This document shows positions 25,816 through 34,233 of a stretch of DNA of 64,000 bases, piece by piece. Source of the stretch: Vampirovibrio chlorellavorus (GTDB lineage: Bacteria > Cyanobacteriota > Vampirovibrionia > Vampirovibrionales > Vampirovibrionaceae). How positions within the stretch are numbered: the first letter of the stretch is position 1; the number at the start of each line of letters is the position of its first letter. The notes below the pieces were generated by a model, which searched no databases, was not told where the DNA came from, and was given only the letters and a program-made list of their open reading frames with translations. The stretch is from positions 163,535-227,534 of the forward strand of contig CAIPMU010000002.1 in NCBI GenBank assembly GCA_903866275.1, in the 5' to 3' direction. The position numbers and the translations under genes are program-made.

Positions 25816-26729
25816 GCGATAAAATCAAGGCCGAAGTGCTCAGCGCTTTAAAGTTGCTGTTTAAAAGCGTGGAACACTATACGGTGTCCGTGACCTTGCC
25901 TGCAAGCGTCACTGCGTTTATAACGGACATTCCCTGTGAGACTGTCTCTTTAAAGCTCGCTCCGCCGCAGCCAATGGCGAGTGATGACCCAATTCGGGTG
26001 TTGCAATCCATGGATCTGACTGTGCAAGCGGTGCCGCTACTGGAATCCCCGCCTTTGGCGCAGGGCGCACCGTGTCATTGGGAGCCGGTTCTGTGTAGTG
26101 AGCCGGTGCTGGAGCAGATTCAGCTGACCGCTATCGGGGTGCCGCTGGATACGGTGCAGACGGTGCAAACGCATGTCTGGCCGGTTACTTCAAAAGCGGT
26201 GCGGATTCAGCAAAAAGTCATCGGGAAGCTGCCAGACCCTTTGGTGAAGCAGCGTGCGGATGCCCAACCGCTAGTGACGAGAAGTTTCAGTGCCCTGAAT
26301 ACATTGGCAGGCGTGAGCGTGAAAAATACCCCCCGCTACTATGCTTTGCCGATTCGCAAGGCTTCTATCCCGCCACATCGGTTTTCGGTGGCGGTACGAG
26401 ACAAATTTCGTCAGGCCCTGGCGGAGAAGGCCGGCACACATGAGGGCAATGTTCAGCTCAAGCTGATTTTCGAGCGCATGAATATGGGCCTGTTTTCTGC
26501 CATTCAGGCGGATGAGGCCGGAAGTTTGCTGTGTACGCCCAAAAGCGAACTGCTGGGTCGAAATAATGAAACTCAGGCAGGTCAAGCGTTGTTACGGCAG
26601 TTATCTGCGGGAAGCGAGGCTTCCTATTTGGTCTTGGGTGTTCGCCTGGATACCAAAGCCGATATTCGGGCGCTGGTGCCTGTGGAATCCCTGAACGATC
26701 TGGGGCAGGAGGGTGATTCCATTGCCTGA
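25767..26729 (+). CDS. hypothetical protein, second unknown of the signalling operon
   Basis: 320 residues, no recognised family. It begins with a hydrophilic tail, then a helix (IKAEVLSALKLLFKSV) and a long beta-rich, Pro/Val/Gln-rich region with little regular pattern. The C-terminal 110 residues contain KFRQALAEKAGTHEGNVQLK and look like a folded domain. No membrane helix or signal is seen. It overlaps the preceding gene by 49 nt and the following kinase gene by about 8 nt, so all four downstream genes are packed as one transcription unit. It might be a partner or ligand-sensing protein for the kinase; this is inference only. Confidence 0.65.
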   Translation: MSGRRHNDQQSGDSPLGDKIKAEVLSALKLLFKSVEHYTVSVTLPASVTAFITDIPCETVSLKLAPPQPMASDDPIRVLQSMDLTVQAVPLLESPPLAQGAPCHWEPVLCSEPVLEQIQLTAIGVPLDTVQTVQTHVWPVTSKAVRIQQKVIGKLPDPLVKQRADAQPLVTRSFSALNTLAGVSVKNTPRYYALPIRKASIPPHRFSVAVRDKFRQALAEKAGTHEGNVQLKLIFERMNMGLFSAIQADEAGSLLCTPKSELLGRNNETQAGQALLRQLSAGSEASYLVLGVRLDTKADIRALVPVESLNDLGQEGDSIA

Positions 26730-27963
26730 GCGCCTGATTTCTGCCAAAAGTTTGCTCTTTGATAGCCTCTTCGATACATTGCCGTCGGGGATGCTATTAC
26801 TGGAGTCTGATGGCATTCAGCTTCGCCTGAATCAAAAGGCGCGAGAAATTCTGGGCTTGGACGCAAGCCTGACCATTGGTGTCATTCAGGATTTATCGAG
26901 AGGCGAGTTGGCCTACCTGAAGCCTCTGGCGGAACTGTTGCAAAATTATCACCCTGATATTCATCGTTCGGAGCTGACTTTGAATCTACCTGGGCGTGAT
27001 GAGGCGTCGATTATCGGGTTTAGTCTCAAGCTGATTCATTTGCCTGAGCCTCTGGTGTCTGTTTCCTCTGCTGCCGTGGTATCTGAGGCTATTGAAGCGG
27101 GCCATATGATGAAAGTGTTGACCTTTTCTGACATTACCCAGGTCGTCAAAGATCGTCTGACGATGGACAAAATCAAGGATGAGTTAAACCAGTCCAAGAA
27201 GTTGGCGGCCATGGGAACCTTGATTGCCGGCGTGGCCCATGAAATGAATAACCCCCTGACCGGGATTTCCATGAGCGCCTCTCTGCTCAAGATGAATCTG
27301 GAGCGGTTGAAAAAGTTACCAGCCTTGCAGGACGTGTTGCAATCGGAATCCAAACTGGGAGACAGTCTGGAGAAGGCCCTGCTGGAGATTCAGAAAATCG
27401 CGCGTTCCAGCGAGCGGGCGGGTATTCTGGTCAGTGATTTGTTATCTTATGCCAAGCCATCACAGATCTTTTTGGCTCCGATGGTGTTGCATGAGCTGGT
27501 GGCCGATACGGTCAACGCGTTAAGGACACATCCCCGATTTACCCAGTTTACGATTGAACTGGCGGACACAACCGAACGGGTGGTGCTCTGCGACCGGGTA
27601 AAACTGGAGCAGGTTTTCTATAATCTGCTGAAAAACGCCTGCGATGCCACGGATGGCAAAGGGACGGTACACATCACCTATGAAGAGATCATCGAGGAGC
27701 ATGGTAAGCCCTTTGTGATCGCCAGTGTTCGGGATAACGGTCCTGGCATTGATAAAGTGGACATTTTGCATATTTTTGACCCGTTTTTTACGACCAAAGG
27801 TCACGGGGGCGTCGGTTTGGGACTTAGCATCTGTTATCGCACCATGGAGCAACATGGCGGGCTTCTGTCCGTAGAGAGTGTGAAAGGCGAAGGAACGGAA
27901 TTTAAAGTGAAGCTTCCGGTATACTTAGAAGGAGAGAGTGAGCCGAGGTTTCCATCGCTGTGA
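26722..27963 (+). CDS. soluble sensor histidine kinase (PAS-like, HisKA, HATPase_c)
   Basis: 413 residues without membrane helices, so a cytoplasmic kinase. A PAS-like input domain (LPSGMLLLESDGIQLRLNQ) occupies about 15-140, then the dimerisation helix with phospho-acceptor H173 in GVAHEMNNPLTGI, and a C-terminal ATPase with NLLKNACDATDG (N box), DNGPGIDK (G1) and GGVGLGLSIC (G2). Start: AGGAGG at 26707-26712 directly abuts the GTG at 26713 but sits 9 nt before TTG 26722, so TTG 26722 is preferred. Its stop overlaps the start of the receiver gene (GTGA), the obvious cognate partner. Confidence 0.9.
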   Translation: MPERLISAKSLLFDSLFDTLPSGMLLLESDGIQLRLNQKAREILGLDASLTIGVIQDLSRGELAYLKPLAELLQNYHPDIHRSELTLNLPGRDEASIIGFSLKLIHLPEPLVSVSSAAVVSEAIEAGHMMKVLTFSDITQVVKDRLTMDKIKDELNQSKKLAAMGTLIAGVAHEMNNPLTGISMSASLLKMNLERLKKLPALQDVLQSESKLGDSLEKALLEIQKIARSSERAGILVSDLLSYAKPSQIFLAPMVLHELVADTVNALRTHPRFTQFTIELADTTERVVLCDRVKLEQVFYNLLKNACDATDGKGTVHITYEEIIEEHGKPFVIASVRDNGPGIDKVDILHIFDPFFTTKGHGGVGLGLSICYRTMEQHGGLLSVESVKGEGTEFKVKLPVYLEGESEPRFPSL

Positions 27964-28949
27964 GTCAACGATTTAGGCAATCCCTGACCCCAAGCTTGAG
28001 TGAAACGGAACCCAGCCTCCGTCGGGAGTATCGCGTGCTGATCGTGGATGATGATGACATCATCCGCGAGGGTTTGGTGGGTTACCTGGAAAATTACCAC
28101 GAGTCCAGTTATCAGTTGCGGGTGGAACCTGCCGTCAGTTCGGTACAGGCGCGTGAGAAGCTGGCCCAGCAATCGTATGACCTGATGATCACGGATATTA
28201 ATATGCCGGGAGAAGATGGGTTTGGCCTGACTAAATTTGTGAACGAACAGTATCCCCAGACCAAAACGGCCATGATTACGGCTTATAAAATTGAAGATTA
28301 TGTCCGCAACGCCAAGAAAACCGGTGTCTTTAACATCATTGCCAAAACCGCACCGTTTAACTTTGATGAGTTATCGACGGTGGTAAACAATCTACTGGAG
28401 CCCACTTCTGCTTTTGGTATTGAGACTTACATGGGCGCTGAGTCAGAGCTGACTCAGGTGGTGTTAAAGTCCAGTGACGATATTATGGTTGCTTTTCGTG
28501 CCTTGCAGCAGTTTATGGAGTCGGCACGTCTGCTGAACATTAATGATCTGTTGACCGCAGTCATTGAGGCGGTCACGAACGCGGTGTACCATGTCGCCAA
28601 GTTACCCAATGGCTCCCTGAAGTATGAAAAGGGACAGCATATTGCCCACCTCGAAGAAGAAGAGTATGTCTATGTCTACTTTGGGCAGGACACAGAGAAA
28701 ATCGGCATTGCCATTGTGGATCAGGGGGGGCGCATTACAGCCGATGAGATCTTGTACTGGCTGGACCGGAATATCAGTGGATCCGGGTTGATGGACACCC
28801 ATGGACGCGGGGTTTTCCTGATTCATCGGCTGGTGGATCGGCTGCTGATTAATATTGCCCCCGGCCAACGCACGGAAATCCTGATGTTGAATTATCTGGA
28901 CCCCTTGCACAGCCGGGCCAACAAGCCGATTTATATTAATCAGCTTTAG
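27960..28949 (+). CDS. response regulator fused to an RsbW-like (HATPase_c_2) ATPase
   Basis: 329 residues. The N-terminal receiver domain has the acidic pocket IVDDDD, the phospho-acceptor D79 in MITDINMPGEDG, and MITAYK; the conserved Lys region reads IAKTAPF. After a linker, residues ~165-329 resemble serine-kinase anti-sigma factors: EAVTNAVYH (E203, N207, H211) as N box, IVDQGGR as G1, and HGRGVFLIHRLVD (G282-G284) as G2. There is no DNA-binding output domain. Start GTG 27960 overlaps the kinase stop. Phosphorylation by the adjacent kinase may switch an anti-sigma or anti-anti-sigma interaction, plausibly on the FliA-type factor encoded 2.9 kb upstream; this is inference. Confidence 0.88.
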   Translation: MSQRFRQSLTPSLSETEPSLRREYRVLIVDDDDIIREGLVGYLENYHESSYQLRVEPAVSSVQAREKLAQQSYDLMITDINMPGEDGFGLTKFVNEQYPQTKTAMITAYKIEDYVRNAKKTGVFNIIAKTAPFNFDELSTVVNNLLEPTSAFGIETYMGAESELTQVVLKSSDDIMVAFRALQQFMESARLLNINDLLTAVIEAVTNAVYHVAKLPNGSLKYEKGQHIAHLEEEEYVYVYFGQDTEKIGIAIVDQGGRITADEILYWLDRNISGSGLMDTHGRGVFLIHRLVDRLLINIAPGQRTEILMLNYLDPLHSRANKPIYINQL

Positions 28950-29169
28950 TGAGTGTTGGGGCTTCCTGTAAGTCAATGCGGGAAAAGTGGGGTTTCCTCG
29001 CGGGGTGGTTTTCAGTTGAGAGTTCAGGGTTTGTTATTAATTTGTATCAAACTAGCAACGAATTATGGCGGTTGGTTTTTCTGCGGGCAACTTGAATTTG
29101 AATTCTTGAATATGAATTAAGGTTTAAGTCATTCCGTTATTAGAAACTGTTGATTAGGAGAGAAAAACC

Positions 29170-29604
29170 ATGATGCCTTATACGCCTTTGCCGACGAATT
29201 ATGCTGCCCTTTCATCCGGCATGTCCCGGATGTCACCTCTGCAGCAGGTCAGTCCGTTTCAGTCGCCAGCTAAATTGCCCCCGGTCGTGGTGTTGGGAAG
29301 TGATACTACAGCCCCAAGTTCATACTCGATATGGCGGTGCCTGGGTAAAGGCGCTTCTGCGGGGACGTTGTTTGGATTGCTGTCTCCTGCTGCTTTGTCG
29401 CTTAGCGCTGCCGCAGTGAAAAGTGCAATGCCTGAATTGTCTGGATTGGCGCACAGTATTGTACCGAAAGTGACTAAAGAAAGTTTTGTACAGGCTCTCA
29501 AAGAGATGGGCAAATTGTCATTGGCCAGCGGCGCGAGTGGGCTCATTTTTGGCACATTGTTGGGCGCTGTGGCTGGCGTGGTGACATTCAAGCGCCGGAG
29601 CTAA
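29170..29604 (+). CDS. small membrane protein, Gly/Ala-rich
   Basis: 144 residues. A Ser/Pro/Gln-rich N-terminus (1-50) is followed by two hydrophobic, glycine- and alanine-rich segments (about 62-82 and 117-138, the latter reading GASGLIFGTLLGAVAGVV), the composition of membrane helices with close-packing GxxxG faces. It ends with KRRS, a cytoplasmic-side positive patch. AGGAGAG lies about 9 nt before the ATG. No family recognised. It is separated from the signalling operon by about 220 nt in which no promoter stands out. Possibly a lineage-specific envelope protein. Confidence 0.6.
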   Translation: MMPYTPLPTNYAALSSGMSRMSPLQQVSPFQSPAKLPPVVVLGSDTTAPSSYSIWRCLGKGASAGTLFGLLSPAALSLSAAAVKSAMPELSGLAHSIVPKVTKESFVQALKEMGKLSLASGASGLIFGTLLGAVAGVVTFKRRS

Positions 29605-29770
29605 TCCCGCGGCTCGCCCTCTCCGGTTTCAGGTGGGGATGTCGTGGGGTCAGATTTTTTCTGTTGGAGTGAGTTCTGCAGAATAAAACGGTAAAACAAA
29701 TCAGACGACACGATTGCAGGTTGTTGTCTTGCTTTTGATGGCAATTTTGGAGCGTTATTATCAAGCTGTT

Positions 29771-30580
29771 TTAAGGTCTGCTGCTGGCTCTCTGCAGGAT
29801 GATGGATACGTTTTCGTAGCCCTCGTAGCGGCTGCGGTAGCGAATGATGGGTTCTTTGCTGATGGCGGCCACGGTGGTGGGGATGGGCTGCTGATCGGCC
29901 AGCGCTTTCAGGAAATCCCGCGCGGTGTTGACGGGAACGGCAAAGCCGATGCCGATATTGGATCGGTTGCCTTCCGGGTTGAAGATGGACTGATTGATGC
30001 CAATCACGCAGCCCTGAGTGTCCAGCAGGGGGCCGCCCGAGTTGCCCGGATTGATGGCGGCATCGGTCTGGATGCGGTTGCGCTCGGTATCAATGCGGCT
30101 GATGATGCCCGTGGTGAGGGTGCGTTCAAAGCCGTAGGGGTTGCCAATGGCCAGAACTTTCTGGCCCACACGCACTTTGGTGGAATCGGCAAAATGCAGA
30201 TACGGCAGGGCGCCTTCAAAGTTCACTTTCAGCAGGGCCAGGTCCGATTTTTCCCCGGCACGGCCAATGATGGTGGCCATGCCCTTGCGGCCATCTGACA
30301 TGGAGACATACGCGCTGGTGGCGCTGCCAATGACATGGCTGGAGGTCAGGATCATCCCAGATTCATCAATGATCACGCCCGCCCCGCTGGAGGGATGCCC
30401 ATCCACCAGTGCGTTAATGGTCACCACCGCCTTGGCGGCCCGCTCGTACACGCCAATGTTTTCCTGTTCATCCGCATCGAATTGCGGGGTGTAGGCATGG
30501 CTGGCCGGGATAAGCGCCAGATTGGGCATGAAGGCCAGTGCGCCGCATAAAATGGCCATGAGAAAGCGTGAGGATTTCAT
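29771..30580 (-). CDS. secreted trypsin-like serine protease (DegP/HtrA-type core, no PDZ)
   Basis: 269 residues with a Sec signal peptide (MKSSRFLMAILCGALA, cleavage after ASHA around residue 29). The S1 chymotrypsin-fold domain carries the complete triad H82 (TSSHVIG), D113 (KSDLAL) and S181 (GNSGGPL), with the DAAINPGNSGGPL signature of HtrA proteases. No PDZ domain follows, so it is shorter than DegP/DegQ. Start is ATG 30580; the longer frame to 30766 would put 62 non-signal residues in front. Expected in the periplasm or outside, degrading or controlling exported proteins. Monocistronic. Confidence 0.88.
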   Translation of the reverse strand: MKSSRFLMAILCGALAFMPNLALIPASHAYTPQFDADEQENIGVYERAAKAVVTINALVDGHPSSGAGVIIDESGMILTSSHVIGSATSAYVSMSDGRKGMATIIGRAGEKSDLALLKVNFEGALPYLHFADSTKVRVGQKVLAIGNPYGFERTLTTGIISRIDTERNRIQTDAAINPGNSGGPLLDTQGCVIGINQSIFNPEGNRSNIGIGFAVPVNTARDFLKALADQQPIPTTVAAISKEPIIRYRSRYEGYENVSIILQRASSRP

Positions 30581-30905
30581 AGTCCGGGCAAACTCCAGTT
30601 GAGAGGGATGAATACGGGTTTTGAACGTAAAAAAGTGAGGCCGCGAGGATGAACAGGGGAACGCAAGCCTGTCTGAATCTTTAAAGACCGAGCATACTGT
30701 AAAGTTGCTAGCAACGCACTCATTTTTTGGCAAAGACCCGGAGGCAGCTTGAATGCAGGGTGTCACGTTCAGGAATGGCCCGTCCGGCTTGCCAACATGT
30801 AATCTTATGGGGTGGATTTCCTTTCAGTCAGGCTTAAAAGGGCGACGTTACTCAAAGGATGATGGATGAAACCGTAAACGCATGTGAACCCAGCGTGGCT
30901 TAGGC

Positions 30906-30933
30906 TTGGAAACTCGCGGGGTTTGTTTATAAT
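30906..30933 (+). promoter_or_regulatory. sigma70-type promoter for the lipA-oxoacid dehydrogenase operon
   Basis: TTGGAA at 30906-30911, a 16-nt spacer, then perfect TATAAT at 30928-30933. Predicted start about 30940, 67 nt before the lipA ATG. It is among the best promoter matches in the window. Confidence 0.6.
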
Positions 30934-31006
30934 GAAGTCGGTGGTATTTCATTAGCGTCTTTCAAACTGAAGGGGGTTTGTTATTCTTCGCGGTTCAGAT
31001 ACGCCA

Positions 31007-31984
31007 ATGCCCAACCCTCTCCGTAAACCGGAGTGGTTGAAGATCCGTCCTCCGCAAGGGGAGCGCTATGTTGCGCTGAAGAATGTTTCCAAAACGCTGG
31101 GCCTAGCCACGGTTTGCGAGGAAGCCCGTTGTCCCAATATCGGCGAATGCTGGGCCGGGGGCACCGCCACCTTCATGGTGATGGGTGAAGTGTGTACGCG
31201 CGGTTGTCGCTTTTGTGCCGTGAAAACGGGTAACCCCAATGGCTGGCTGGATCATGAGGAACCCCAAAAGCTGGCCGATGTCATCGCCAAAGCCCGCTGG
31301 GAGTATGTGGTCCTAACGTCGGTAGACCGCGACGATCTACCCGACGGCGGCGCGGCTCACTTTGCCCGCTGCGTCAGCGCCATCAAGGCTGTGAACCCGG
31401 AAATTATTGTGGAAGTATTGATTCCCGATTTTCAGGGGCATGAAGAACCGTTAAAAACCTTGCTGGCCAGTAATCCCGATGTGGTGGCCCAGAACATTGA
31501 AACCGTGGAGCGCCTGACCCACCCGGTTCGCGACCGTCGCGCCGGTTATCAGCAAACCATGACCCTATTACAGCGCGTGAAAGCCTGGCGGCCCGATATT
31601 TTCACCAAGTCGTCCATCATGCTGGGCCTAGGCGAGGCGGATGAAGAAGTGCGCCAGTGCATGACCGATTTGCGGGCGCACGATGTGGATATTCTCACGC
31701 TGGGGCAGTATTTGCAGCCCACGCACAAGCACTTGCCCGTGCAAGGCTTCGTGACTCCCGAAAAATTCAAGGAATGGCAAGCGGTTGCCGAAGAAGAACT
31801 AGGCTTCCTTTACTGTGCCTCGGGGCCTTTGGTTCGTAGTTCCTATCGGGCCGGAGAATTCTTTATGAAAAATGCGGTAGCAGTTCGTCGCGCTGAGCAT
31901 CTCGCTCTGAGCACTGCGCCTCAGGGCCAAGCCCCAATTGATTTTGATACTGTATCCCGACTGAAGGAGACTGAAAATGGGTAG
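31007..31984 (+). CDS. lipA: lipoyl synthase
   Basis: Radical-SAM enzyme that inserts two sulfurs into protein-bound octanoyl groups to make lipoate. Both iron-sulfur cluster motifs are present: the auxiliary cluster C37-x4-C42-x5-C48 and the radical-SAM CTRGCRFC (C63, C67, C70). Length 325 fits the family. No strong ribosome site precedes ATG 31007; the purine run AAGGGGG is 30 nt away. Its last bases overlap the E1-alpha start, which ties lipoate synthesis directly to the lipoate-using complex encoded next. No lipB is in the window. Confidence 0.95.
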   Translation: MPNPLRKPEWLKIRPPQGERYVALKNVSKTLGLATVCEEARCPNIGECWAGGTATFMVMGEVCTRGCRFCAVKTGNPNGWLDHEEPQKLADVIAKARWEYVVLTSVDRDDLPDGGAAHFARCVSAIKAVNPEIIVEVLIPDFQGHEEPLKTLLASNPDVVAQNIETVERLTHPVRDRRAGYQQTMTLLQRVKAWRPDIFTKSSIMLGLGEADEEVRQCMTDLRAHDVDILTLGQYLQPTHKHLPVQGFVTPEKFKEWQAVAEEELGFLYCASGPLVRSSYRAGEFFMKNAVAVRRAEHLALSTAPQGQAPIDFDTVSRLKETENG

Positions 31985-33113
31985 TAAATCCGCCGGTTCA
32001 GTAAATCCGGAGGCCCTATTGCGGGTCATGACGGACAACGACAAGACAATTCAGCTCCCCAATGGGCTCTCTGTAGAAGATGTCAAGCGCATGTACGAGG
32101 GCATGATTCTCATTCGTGCCTACGATGAACGGCAAAAGAATCTGCAACGTAGTGGCCGGATTGGCTTTTGTGTGACTTCCACCGGCGAAGAGGCCGCGCA
32201 GGTCGGTACCGCCCATGCACTGGAAGCCAATGACTGGGTCTATCCCTACTACCGTCAGTACGGCGTGTTGTTGTACCGCAATGTCCCGATGGAAGTGCTG
32301 TCGGATCACCTCTACGGCAATGAGGAAGACTTGGCCAAGGGGCGGCAAATGCCTGCCCACTATACCCACAAGGACACTCACTTTGTGAGTTTCTCCAGTG
32401 TGATTGGCACCCACCTGACCCATGCCGTGGGAACGGCCATGGCGGCCAAGTACCGCAAGGATGGCAACGTGACGGTCACCTATATTGGCGACGGTGGGAC
32501 TTCTTCTAACGATTTCCATTCCAGTCTGACCTTTGCGGGCGTGTTCAAGCCGCCGGTGGTCATGTTTATCGTGAACAACCAATACGCCATCTCCTTGCCG
32601 GTCTCTAAGCAGTGCGGTGCGGAAACCCTGCACGCCAAGGGCCAGGGCTACGGTGTGCCTTCCGTTCGCGTCGATGGCAACGATGTCTTTGCGGTCTATC
32701 AGGCCTCCAAAGAGGCCTTTGCTCGGGCACGCGCCGGAGAAGGCCCCACCCTGATTGAGTTGCTGACCTACCGGGCAGGCCCTCACTCTTCCTCGGATGA
32801 CCCCACCCGCTACCGGGGCAACGAAGGCGACCAGTGGATGACCGAAGCACGGGATCCGATTCTGCGGGCCAAGCAGTATATGCAAACCCTGGGCATCTGG
32901 AGCGAAGCCTACGAGGCTCAGGTGTGGGAAGCGGCACGCACCCGCATTAATCTATCTACCACTGAGGCGGAAAAGCGGCCCGAGCCCAGTTGGGCCAGTA
33001 TGTTTGAGGACGTTTACGCCGAAATGCCAGCGTCACTGGCCCGTCAGCGCGATGAGTTGCTGGCTAACGAAAGCAGTTTCGAGCGCCAGGATGAAGGCGA
33101 ATTCCCGTTATAA
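31977..33113 (+). CDS. 2-oxoacid dehydrogenase E1 component, alpha subunit (branched-chain-like)
   Basis: Thiamine-diphosphate-dependent decarboxylase subunit, 378 residues. The ThDP/Mg site reads GDGGTSSND at 171-179 and closes with NNQYAISLP. The phosphorylation-loop region SSSDDPTRYR at 271-280 is characteristic of branched-chain 2-oxoacid (BCKDH-like) rather than classical pyruvate E1-alpha. AAGGAG lies 7 nt before the ATG, inside the last lipA codons. With E1-beta it decarboxylates the 2-oxoacid and acylates lipoyl-E2. Substrate (pyruvate versus branched-chain) cannot be settled by reading; many bacteria use this type for pyruvate. Confidence 0.9.
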   Translation: MGSKSAGSVNPEALLRVMTDNDKTIQLPNGLSVEDVKRMYEGMILIRAYDERQKNLQRSGRIGFCVTSTGEEAAQVGTAHALEANDWVYPYYRQYGVLLYRNVPMEVLSDHLYGNEEDLAKGRQMPAHYTHKDTHFVSFSSVIGTHLTHAVGTAMAAKYRKDGNVTVTYIGDGGTSSNDFHSSLTFAGVFKPPVVMFIVNNQYAISLPVSKQCGAETLHAKGQGYGVPSVRVDGNDVFAVYQASKEAFARARAGEGPTLIELLTYRAGPHSSSDDPTRYRGNEGDQWMTEARDPILRAKQYMQTLGIWSEAYEAQVWEAARTRINLSTTEAEKRPEPSWASMFEDVYAEMPASLARQRDELLANESSFERQDEGEFPL

Positions 33114-33142
33114 GACTTGAGAGGCGCAGGAGAATTTAGCAT

Positions 33143-34123
33143 ATGGCTACCATGACATTGTTACAGGCAATCAACGACGCCCTCAAGACCGAAATGCGCC
33201 GCGATGATCGCGTGCTGGTCTTCGGCGAGGACGTGGGACAGAACGAAGGGGTCTTCCGGGCAAGCGAAGGGCTGCAAAAAGAGTTCGGCGACGAGCGCGC
33301 CTTTAGCACCCCGCTGACGGAAACCGGCATTATTGGCGCTGCGATTGGCATGGCGGTTTACGGGCTCAAGCCCGTCCCGGAGATCCAGTTCTCCGACTTT
33401 ATTTACCCCGCCTTCGATCAGATCGTCTCTGAGCTGGCCAAGTTTCGCTACCGCTCGGGGGGGGAGTTCACTTCGCCCGTCGTCATTCGCACCCCCTATG
33501 GCGGTGGGATTCGCGGCGGACTGTATCACTCCCAGAGCCCAGAGGCTTATTTTGCCCATACCCCCGGCTTGAAAGTGGTTATCCCCTCCACGCCCGAAGA
33601 TGCCAAAGGCCTTTTGGCTTCGGCCATTCGGGGCGAAGACCCGGTCATCTTTATGGAGCCCAAGAAGATCTACCGCTCCGTCAAGGGCAAAGTGCCTGCC
33701 GGAGATTTTACCGTGCCCATCGGCCCGGCCCGCGTGGTTCAGGAGGGGACGGATCTGTCTATTTTCTGCTATGGCGCGATGGTAGAGCCTTGCCGCATGG
33801 CTGCTGAAAAAGCGCTGGAAAAAGAGGGCATTCGGTGCGAGATCATCGACCTGCGTACCCTTTACCCGGTGGATGAAGAGTCCATTATTAATTCCGTGCG
33901 CAAGACGGGCAGAGCGTTAATCGTTTACGAAGCGCCCAAAACTTGCGGTTACGGTGCCGAAATCGCGGCCCTGATCGCGGAACGCGCCGTGGAGTACCTG
34001 GAAGCACCAGTCAAGCGCATTGGCGGCTTTGACACGCCGTTCCCCTACACCCTGGAGAAAATCTACGTGCCGGATACCATTCGGGTGTTCCTGGGCATCA
34101 AGGAAGTCATGGCTTTTGAATAA
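33143..34123 (+). CDS. 2-oxoacid dehydrogenase E1 component, beta subunit
   Basis: 326-residue partner of the E1-alpha subunit. Visible are the pyrimidine-binding N-terminal domain (VLVFGEDVGQNEGVFRAS, FSTPLTETGIIGAAIGMA) and the C-terminal transketolase-like domain (IIDLRTLYPVDEESI, YEAPKTCGYGAEIAA, GFDTPFPYTLE). It follows E1-alpha by 29 nt, with GGAGAA about 11 nt before the ATG. The heterotetramer alpha2beta2 forms the E1 enzyme of the multienzyme complex. Length and motifs are normal for the family. Confidence 0.93.
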   Translation: MATMTLLQAINDALKTEMRRDDRVLVFGEDVGQNEGVFRASEGLQKEFGDERAFSTPLTETGIIGAAIGMAVYGLKPVPEIQFSDFIYPAFDQIVSELAKFRYRSGGEFTSPVVIRTPYGGGIRGGLYHSQSPEAYFAHTPGLKVVIPSTPEDAKGLLASAIRGEDPVIFMEPKKIYRSVKGKVPAGDFTVPIGPARVVQEGTDLSIFCYGAMVEPCRMAAEKALEKEGIRCEIIDLRTLYPVDEESIINSVRKTGRALIVYEAPKTCGYGAEIAALIAERAVEYLEAPVKRIGGFDTPFPYTLEKIYVPDTIRVFLGIKEVMAFE

Positions 34124-34233
34124 AGCCGATGCTGGATCGTCGCGCGTGACTGAATAGGCGCTGCGTGGGTTCCTGCTTTGTCAGAATGAGCATTCCGCTT
34201 TGAATTAGCACTCGCTAGGAGGTTTGAGAGACT

